From contig CM049321.1 in the NCBI GenBank assembly GCA_026874595.1, forward strand, positions 18,074,979 through 18,138,978: a stretch of 64,000 nt of DNA. The letters are read 5' to 3'. The notes under the pieces were generated by a model. It had not been told where the DNA came from and did not search any database. It was given only the letters and a program-made list of their open reading frames with translations. The translations under genes and the position numbers were made by a program. This DNA is from Sipunculus nudus (lineage: Eukaryota; Annelida; Sipuncula; Golfingiida; Sipunculidae). The stretch's first letter is position 1. Each line of letters opens with the position of its first letter. Of this stretch, positions 56,100-64,000 are shown one piece after another.

Positions 56100-56990
56100 G
56101 TCCATTCCAACAGGAGAAGAACCGTTCTGGCGTGATTATTTGAGAAAAATCTATCAAAACACTGAATTTGCTAAACCTTTTAATAAAAACAAAAATGAAA
56201 TTACACAGAATAATATGTTCAGGTGTACAGAAATGAAATTACGTTTTGGCTAAATATTTGCTATTTGCTAATGGGAGATTTGTCAACCTATGAAGTGTTT
56301 TAAAATAAATAAATAAATAAACTAATATTTCATAATTAATTATAACGTTTTTGATAAAATAAGAGTAAAGTGGAGTCGGTTTTGGAAAGATTCGCGGCTA
56401 AAGGAGTAGACCTGAACTAAAGGACTATAAACGAGTCGGACTTGGACTGCACTGCATGGTGTGTTCCAAAGTGCCATTTCGACCCTCTGACATGGCGAGT
56501 CTACGACGGGCGTCAGAGGATTACCTGTCCAATATAAACTCCTGCTAAGTCGTGTATTCATGGCTAGCATGGACTCAGACCAGACTCGGGCCCGGACAGT
56601 GTGTACTTGACATGAGCTCGGTATAATGCAACAAAATAAACTGGCCTCGTTGGCTGGACTATTAGTTGTTCCGGATTAATTACATTGGATCATTTTCTTT
56701 TCCGACTGACAGTAACAGTTATTTCATTGGCATCTACCTAATGCCAGTTACCCTCTGTATATAACTTGAAGCCGTTGGTAGTGCCTCCGCGAGAAGGATA
56801 TGTGTTCATTCCCGTTCATGTGTGCATGTGTTTGTGTGTGTGTTAACAATATAACCCAATATAACCGGACTCCATGGAAATTTTAAGAAGACCCCGGGAA
56901 TGGGTCATTGAAGAGATTTGCATGCGTCCGGCTCATGACCCGGATACAGGAAGGACTTTTTTGGTGAATATTCTTAGATTGACAGTCACA
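56100..56990. other. DNA without recognised genes
   Basis: Short AT-driven ORFs only. TAAATAAATAAATAA at 56304-56319. Confidence 0.45.
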
Positions 56991-57042
56991 TAGGCCTTGT
57001 TGAACATAGGAATATGGGCCTAAAAAGTGAATGCAAACACTT

Positions 57043-57330
57043 GTGGGTGAAAATCTGTAAGAATGATCATGGGAGTACAGGCCGAATAAGGTAATGCAAA
57101 CACTTTTTTTGGGGGGGGGGGGGGGTGGGCATCCTATAATAAGGATCGCCCACAAAGCGGAGGCCTGCATTCCTGAGAATGAAAATTCCTGAAAATCTGT
57201 AAGAATGATCATGGGAGTACAGGCCGAATAAGGTAATGCAAACACTTTTTTTTGGGGGGGGGGGGGAAGGGGGCATCCTATAATAAGGATCGCCCACAAA
57301 GCGGAGGCCTGCATTCCTGAGAATGTATAG
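57043..57330 (+). repeat. 142-bp tandem duplication
   Basis: GTAAGAATGATCATGGGAGT, ACAGGCCGAATAAGGTAATG, CAAACACTTTTTTT, a poly-G run, GCATCCTATAATAAGGATCG and CCCACAAAGCGGAGGCCTGC repeat from 57057 and again from 57199, nearly identical apart from poly-T/G length. The inner CCTATAATAAGG is a small palindrome. An older partial copy lies just upstream (57032-57056). Confidence 0.92.
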
Positions 57331-57830
57331 TTTAAGTTAAATTTAATTTTATGTGAAGCTTGCGGAAAGGAGCCAGAAGTGTAAATCAGTTTGAGTGACA
57401 AACCACTACATATTGTAGAGATCATATCCAGGATGCTTTGTCGACAAACTTGCAAGTCTCTGAGTTGATGTATAAAATTGATTAATTCAACTTTATACAG
57501 CAGAGGACCTGCCAAGCACATACATTTAACACATAGCATGTCTGTCAGCAAGATTCCTACACAATGGGTTAACCAATCAGATATTTACTTGAAGTGTCAA
57601 AAAAGCTCCAATTAAAGAAAGGTGTGCACGGGAGCCGAACGAAAGTGCATTCAGACTGAATAGAGTAATTACAGTTAATGCGTAAGTACCCGGCAACTCA
57701 GCTAAGGTATGTCTCAGGTCTGACACTTGAATCAACAATTAACATTACACTTTACATATTATATAATCAGAATGAAATATACAGAGAGTATGGATTGTAT
57801 ATATATAATTAAATCACTGGCCCTCAGTAC

Positions 57831-58032
57831 CTAACAAGATGACAGCAAACATGACAGCCTCCAGGAAACTTGTCAGCCTCCAGGAGACACGCGGGACAAG
57901 TACACCTTGTTTTGACACGGGCACGGAAAGACGATCGGAATAAGTCGTGACAGTCATGTCGTGCATATGATATTTTCCGTAGTAATTGCTTGGATGACGG
58001 GAAAGAGTGTATGGTAAAAATAAATGTTGCAA
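57831..58032 (-). CDS. Candidate N-terminal/TM1 exon of the CCAP-like receptor
   Basis: On the - strand an ORF ends RLTSFLEAVMFAVILL plus the first base of a Gly codon at an AG|gtactg donor. CCAP receptors have a TM1 half ending ...F-x-V-IVLGN, so both hydrophobicity and phase are plausible. The sequence identity is weak, the usual TM1 Trp is absent, the 5' boundary is unknown (Met at 58032 is one option), and no linking TM2 exon was found. Confidence 0.3.
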
Positions 58033-58365
58033 TCGTCGAGAGATTGGGAAGGAAGAACCATCGTGGCCCGAACGGAAGCAATGTTAAGCTATGTATAGCT
58101 TATATATAAGAGGGCAAAATAAACATCAAGGGCAAAGCTATGACTTGAGAATCTAATAACAGCTTTTCCGCACAAACTTCCATATTTCCTTTTTGGAAAT
58201 GTTGGAGTGGCAGAACACCCCATGAGGTTGCGACAAAAATTAATTCAACCACATGTACCATTTCTGTTCATAATCTGATATATTCGTCTGCCTGTCAGAC
58301 TGTTACATTCACAATTTTTAGAAAAAAACCTCCGACTTAGAACTTAATTTTTATCCTTATATTGT

Positions 58366-58535
58366 TAGGAAGACAAATTGCTTAGGGAAAAACATTAGGT
58401 CAATCCCGGAGTCGAACCCATGTCGGTGGCGCACAAGTCCGGCGTACCAACCGCTTCGCCAGCAAAGCAAGCTTTACTATCGAGATAGTTCGGTCCGCTT
58501 TTATGTCACCCCGTAACACACTCCCTCTTAAGAGT
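58366..58535 (-). repeat. tRNA-like SINE family T, copy 2
   Basis: Inverse of 34264-34378. The + strand has GACAAATTGCTTAGGGAAAA, TCGAACCCATGTCGGTGGCG, CACAAGTCCGGCGTACCAAC, CGGTCCGCTTTTATGTCACC and CCGTAACACA. Tandem partner of the copy at 58640. Confidence 0.75.
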
Positions 58536-58639
58536 GTTCTGCTATCAGAACAAGACTAATTAACCCAGGAGTCACACTTTGGTGAGCTTATTCCCTGGGT
58601 CACAAAGTTTTACCGTCACGTTGGACGAGCCCCCATTTT

Positions 58640-58808
58640 GTTACGAAGACAAATTGCTCAGGGGAAAACACTGGGCCGACCCAGGATTCGAACCCATATC
58701 GGTGGCGCTTAAGTCCGGCGTACCAACTGCTTCGCTAGAAAAGCAAGCTTTACTAGCGAGACAGTTCGGTCCGCTTTTATGTCACTCCGTAACACACCCC
58801 CTCTTAAG
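58640..58808 (-). repeat. tRNA-like SINE family T, copy 3
   Basis: Directly repeats copy 2 about 270 bp later: TGTTACGAAGACAAATTGCT, GATTCGAACCCATATCGGTG, GTCCGGCGTACCAACTGCTT and GTAACACACCCCCTCTTAAGAG. The outer TGTTACG...CGTAACA form a 7-bp inverted pair. Confidence 0.75.
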
Positions 58809-58859
58809 AGCCACCGAGATAAACAACCCAACATGTAATTAGAAATAAGTTATGACACA

Positions 58860-59900
58860 ATCAATGAAAGGAATTATACTGAAAAATGATATAGCCAACT
58901 TACTTTAAATTAAAGAAATGCTCTATCGGATCGACAATTTAATGTTAATTTTCTCAAGCAATTTGAAGGCAGCTTACCGTTTGCAAACTCAAGTCGCCCT
59001 AACGATAATCGCTCACTACTAAAGTCAACCAATCTGCCCCCCCCCCCCCCCACCCAACCAATCATAGTTGTGTGGGCTTACACAGCGAAATTGTTTCGGG
59101 TCCGATACCTGTGCAACATCTTTCGAGACATGTGCGTATCATGTCGCAAGGTGTCAGGTTTCATTGTCTTGTTAGCCCATGCATAGAACTGGAGGATTTA
59201 AACATCACAGCTGATGTACCCGATGTCTCAGAGGAAATGAGTTTCTCCCGCAAAACACATCCTGCATTTTAATCCAGACTGTAGGAGATCGGTAACAGGC
59301 ATTGTAATCCCTGTACACAGTACAATGTAAAGAACAATCCCCGAAAGCAAAAAATCCTGGTTCCAAATGTGTAGAGTCTTTGACTATGTTTAAATACGAA
59401 TACTCCTCATAACCCTTACCTATTTCGGACTCCAGAATATAATGTGTATTATAAATACCCCAAAAGTGGGGGTTATTAACGGAATAACCCGAATTTTATT
59501 TGTATACATAGATAAAAGGCTCAAAATATACATGAAACAACATATTTATTTAGTTGGTTGGAGAGATATTTGAAAGCCTAGCAGATGACACTATACAGAC
59601 AACGAATGTTTAAATAATGAGTCCTAAACGACACGTCGAATCCGAAGGAAAATTCATGCAATTGCGGTAAGATTCACTATTAACTGGGTACTCTTTTTGG
59701 CTGTAAAGAGCACTCTAAGAGGGAGTAACCGTCAATAGAGGGACCACGGACGAGGAACAGGTTGGGGTGTCATCTTACTAGGAGCAAGGTCTCCGACTCG
59801 GTTTAGCAGAGGCCTTGCTTCAAGGCCCTCCATATCTACTTTATCATTTAGTGTGAACAGGCCGAAATCATAAGCAAGCAACCAAACCATGGTAAACGAG
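58860..59900. other. DNA without recognised genes
   Basis: Poly-C tract at 59037-59052. No gene or mobile element supported. Confidence 0.45.
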
Positions 59901-59906
59901 TATACA

Positions 59907-59912
59907 ATATAT

Positions 59913-59975
<63 letters not shown>
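59907..59975. repeat. TA microsatellite
   Basis: Nearly pure TA run. Confidence 0.93.
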
Positions 59976-59977
<2 letters not shown>

Positions 59978-60654
59978 GTATTGAGCAAGCAACCTGATTG
60001 GTTCAATTGTCTTGTTAATTGTATTGCTAACTCTAATTAGGATAAAGTGTGACTTTACAAGTGTCAGACAATTTTAATAAATCATACTTATTTTTCATAA
60101 ATTCGATCTCAGGACTTCAATTCTCATATCTATTTTGCTTCATATTGCATGACTGGCTAAGAAAATTACTTGGAAAACCTGAAAACCAATCAGGATTTCA
60201 TTATTTATATTATGAAAGAAATTAACGGCATTTCGTGAGTAATCAGACTATCCCAGTATATTATGTAATGCCCCCTCCCGATACAGTTATGTAATTACCC
60301 TGCCCAATCAAAATTGTTCTATTTAGTTAAAGGAAAAACGTGTATGTGAGAGCTCATATTCCTGCACTAATTAAATATTTCAAAACCAACGAAGTTAGTC
60401 GTAAACGATCCCGACCCTGTTAAGTAATATGTTTTCTCGCCAGTGTTAATTTTGATCATTGATAATTCTCTTGCATGTAGAATAAAAGTTCATCATTAAA
60501 ATTTAAGGAAACAATATTTAACTAACAATATTTAATATAATGTAGAAGTGGAGTCTTTTAAGTGAAGATATGGCGGATATGGCGCATTGTCAACATTTGC
60601 TGGGTCACAAAGACCGATATGGCAACAAATCAAATGTTATTCACCGACGATTGC

Positions 60655-60962
60655 TAGTCTCTCCAACAGACGCCTGGTATTGGGCGCATTTTTTTCTGGA
60701 TTCTTTTAAAACGGAAGTCTTGTTTGGCATGCGCAAGTAATCCCACCGCGCATCCGGAGATGAATCCAGCCTGGAAGTTGTCCTTGCACAGACCCGGCGG
60801 ACCCCAATAAATATAAGTATCAACACTGTTGTTTGTGTGGCCAAAAAAATCCAATTTTGCTGAAAACTTAATTTTGTTGGAAAACGGATGTACTGGTCAA
60901 CAAACAGACGTACTGGTGCGTTGCCAAGCAGTAGCGACACCTGGCGTCTGTTGGAGAGACTA
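60655..60962. mobile_element. MULE-like MITE, 20-bp perfect TIRs
   Basis: TAGTCTCTCCAACAGACGCC at 60655-60674 is the exact inverse of GGCGTCTGTTGGAGAGACTA at 60943-60962. The flanks CGACGATTGC (60645-60654) and CGACGTTTGC (60963-60972) match at 9 of 10 bases and look like a target duplication. A 9-11 bp duplication is typical of Mutator-like elements. The 308-bp interior has no transposase. Confidence 0.82.
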
Positions 60963-61089
60963 CGACGTTTGCAAACAGTCATATGGACCGCCTCTCCGGA
61001 TAATACCAGACGGAACAGTGAAATCTACAGCGGAAAATGTTTTGAAGGTTAGACATATGCAATAACTGTACATGATTAATAAATAAACA

Positions 61090-63280
61090 AACGACTTCTT
61101 CGTTTGAAATCCGAGCTGATTAAATCAAAATGTTTTAATTCACACACACGAGATACGCACGGCTCACACATCCACTGCCACGAAATCCTTGTGGGTGCGC
61201 CTGCACGATGCCTAGGTCATTAGAAGGGTCATTACGTAGATAATAAAATTAGAGGCAGGCATGACAGTCTTGGCCAAACCCATCTACTATGTGTAACATA
61301 GGGTTACCGAAGAACCCTTTCTTGACCAGTGGAGGAAATTATTTGTATATCGAAGTGAATAATTCTTTTTGGTGTAAAAACACAAATCCTTTGATAGTAT
61401 GCATGTCATGTGAAATTTTACTCCAGCATGTACTTCATCGAATCACCAACACTCATAATCAAATTTATAATCAAAATCGCTAGCGGCATTTTAGAGATTT
61501 AAGATATATATATATTTTTAGGCCACACGGCCCACGCACAAGTTAGATAAATTCGTTGCACTTTAAAACAAGGGACCCATGGGTCACTGTGCTCAGATGA
61601 TGTTAACCTTGAAGGTAAACATCTAAAAAAAATATCAAATGGAGATAAAGTGTAAGAGGAAGAAAATAAAGACCATGGTTAGTTTATATGATTGGTTTGT
61701 ATTGATAAGCAAGAAATTGTTGCAAATAATATTTTGTGACCTCACCATGTGTTTCCTAATGTTGAAACTGAAGCATGTGAGCAGTTTGTGAACAAATGAT
61801 CTATACTATTACCATAATCATTGGTTGGTTTTTCGATTATCTGTTGACATTTCAGTGGTTTACACATGTGTTTAATTGAATCTATTTTTTGTATAATATA
61901 TATTATTAAATATATATGTGTTTTTTATGAAATGTATACAGTTGAAATATAACTGATTAACAACATAAAACAGGGCAAACAAAGCCTGATATCAAATTCT
62001 GCTTAGGCAGAAAAATAATGAACAGATGTTTGTATAAAATCCTCATTTTTTATCCAATATAACATATATATCTGAATATAAAAGTTGATTCATAATTCTC
62101 AATTGCATCATCATAAATCTTAATCTTGTCAGATAACACCACATCATGCATACAAATGTTTATTTCAGTATTTTTTACCACCAAAAAAAAATCTTTTAAA
62201 TCTGCAAAACAGTAAATATCTAAAAATAATCCTTGATTTCGATTTCACAATTTTTAATTGTGTCTTTATTTATCCATAATGTGCTTCATATTTTATAATA
62301 ATTTAAGCATACTGATGGGTTCAATTATATTAGTTAAAATCATTTAAAAGAAAATTAATTTCTTTAAAAACATTACACAACTTTGCATCTTCTCGATTAC
62401 ACCTTGAATTACTTTTTCAAGGAAAGTTTTTGAATATCAGAGTGGAAACAGCATTACAATTAAGGAGATACAGTGAAAACAATAAAAATTACTTCATAAC
62501 ACTTGGTGGGTTGGGTTTGCTGGGGGGGGGGGGGAGATTGGGGTGGTGATATGAGAATAACTGTAAACCTGTCACAGCAGGGAACCTCCCCCAGTGACTG
62601 TAACAAATCAGAAACTCTGGCATAGCTGACTTCCAGTGACTTGGAGTGGGACCCTGCATCTGTAATCTGTAATCAAAGCTAATGACTACAATAGAGCCTC
62701 ACGAAAAAAAAAATCAATAACTAGCTTAATTTTCAAGCTTTTATTTTCAAATTTCAGTCTTAAACAAATTAAATATGTATGTTTACATGCTGTGAAAAAT
62801 AAATCAATGGTACTTACAGGAAAAAAACGTGCCATGGTCAAAGTTGGGGAAAATTTAAGGTACTGATTTTATTTTTAAAATCACCCGATTTTGGGTAAAC
62901 AATTGAATCTTAATTAAACATAGTTTTATACTTGGGAAATAGACTCTAGTTTCAAAATTGTTCATGTTAAGTGAGTAAATATTTTTCCTGATTTTTTACA
63001 AAGTCCATTTTGTTTGGGCACATGACTTAAAGAATTTATACTTAACAGACTTAATTTCTAGCATGTACATAGGAAATATATAGGGGAATATTTATGGTAA
63101 ATATGAGGAAAAACAGATGAGTGGTTTTGATATTAGGTAGTCCTGAAGTGTGAAAATAGGATTTTAATAAAAAAACTGAGGTTTTCCTTAATTTCTCAAA
63201 AGAACGAAGTCGCAAAGACCCAGTTTTCGGCTTGGTAGGAGATCTTGGGGACATCTAACATTATGCTGAATTTTAGGTTC
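61090..63280. other. AT-rich DNA without recognised genes
   Basis: No coding, RNA or mobile feature supported. Poly-G at 62521-62534. Confidence 0.45.
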
Positions 63281-63402
63281 CTAGGTCTTATGGTTTCAAA
63301 ACGTGCCACATCTACGGACAGACGGACGGACAGACAGACGGACGGACGACGGACAATGGACCACGACTATAGCTCAGATGACTTATAGTCAGCTGAGCTA
63401 AA
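63250..63402 (+). repeat. Right-end copy of the TTTAGCTCAGCTGACT repeat
   Basis: AGGTTCCTAGGTCTTATGGT, CGGACAGACGGACGGACAGA, CGACGGACAATGGACCACGA, CTATAGCTCAG and TAGTCAGCTGAGCTAAAAAT match 33930-34028 in the same orientation. Confidence 0.75.
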
Positions 63403-63721
63403 AATGACACCATTTTTTTTTTTACACCGGCGCGGTTTGCACCAGAGACCTGGTGCGGCACTCATACGCTGTCAAGATCGGCCGGCCGTATGGCCAGTTG
63501 GTCTTGCCCTTAACGCTCCGGACACAGCCTTGAGCGATCCAGCCTCATAAAAAATGTCATTTCAAGACTGGTCCTGAGTAGCAAAGTCCGGTCTGTGGCA
63601 GAGTCCATTTTGTTTGAGGCGGTTTAAGGACAACACAGGATAGGGACCAATCAGAGGCGCTCTCCAAAGCGCGTGACAGGCATGAAAAAAAAATTGTCGG
63701 TTTCGAAGTTTATACACTTCA

Positions 63722-63723
<2 letters not shown>

Positions 63724-63778
<55 letters not shown>
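63724..63778. repeat. TA microsatellite
   Basis: Pure TA run. Confidence 0.93.
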
Positions 63779-63780
<2 letters not shown>

Positions 63781-64000
63781 CTTTTATTCATGAAAGAACG
63801 ACAGAGGATATCCTGCGCACGACACTGCTGTCATGTCTAGTTCCGTTCCTGCCTCCGTTCCCGTGTCAGAACAGCGTGTCTCCTTTTGCTGGAGGTAGAC
63901 ATGTTTTGCTGCCATCGCTAAGTGATTGTCACTGAGACCATTCTTCAAGCTTCACAAACTTTAATAACCCCAGCTTCGTTCGGGTCATTGCCATTAGGTT

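Noticed and set aside
56883-57551. 222-codon ORF on the - strand
   Set aside because: It spans the 142-bp tandem duplication and its poly-G tracts (read as poly-Pro). It has no family motif, and the duplicate simply repeats the peptide.
60641-60982. 113-codon ORF on the - strand
   Set aside because: It lies wholly within the MULE-like MITE, crosses both TIRs and has no domain resemblance.

Overview
This is eukaryotic genomic DNA from a metazoan, most likely a protostome and plausibly a bivalve or gastropod mollusc. The reasons are short exons in canonical GT-AG introns, AT-rich and repeat-dense non-coding DNA, and a receptor of the crustacean cardioactive peptide (CCAP) receptor type. I cannot name a species. 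There are no operons, ribosome binding sites or CRISPR arrays.

Two host genes converge on each other. On the + strand, from the left edge to 18.74 kb, is the 3' part of an SLC5-type sodium/solute symporter, closest in recollection to the monocarboxylate transporters SLC5A8/SLC5A12. I rebuilt twelve coding exons. Every splice phase agrees, and together they give 447 residues from about the fifth membrane helix to the stop. The start lies upstream of the window. On the - strand, from 44.68 kb down to 22.93 kb, is a class A G-protein-coupled receptor of the CCAP/neuropeptide-S receptor family. Six phase-consistent exons encode TM3 to the C-terminal tail (323 residues). A weak candidate TM1 exon lies at 57.83-58.03 kb. 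I could not find the TM2 exon.

The rest is mobile and repetitive DNA. A 6.15-kb DNA transposon (49.46-55.62 kb) has about 140-bp imperfect terminal inverted repeats. It carries a large, recently broken gene whose parts resemble a duplicated CxxC...HxxC zinc module, a possible RNase H-like (DDE) transposase core, a PIN/FEN-like nuclease region and a CXC-like cysteine-rich tail. Smaller elements include a hAT-type MITE with an 8-bp target duplication (2.65 kb), a MULE-like MITE with a 10-bp near-perfect duplication (60.66 kb), three copies of one MITE family (14.8, 27.2 and 45.1 kb), foldback elements (3.7, 20.1 and 55.7 kb), tRNA-derived SINEs (28.4, 34.3, 44.3, 46.4, 58.4 and 58.6 kb), LINE remnants (8.1-9.3 and 21.5 kb), an LTR-like promoter block (38.3-39.0 kb) and a 5.2-kb inverted-repeat block (28.87-34.03 kb). 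Tandem arrays have periods of 24, 26, 57, 62, about 135, 142, about 150 and about 325 bp, and there are many TA, CT and AAT microsatellites.

The points most worth a second look are the multi-domain transposon, a decayed duplicate of the receptor's TM4 exon, the DRY-to-DRL change in the receptor, a MITE ending about 40 bp before an SLC5 exon, an in-frame octapeptide minisatellite just after SLC5 exon 7, and repeats carrying nuclear-receptor DR1 motifs.
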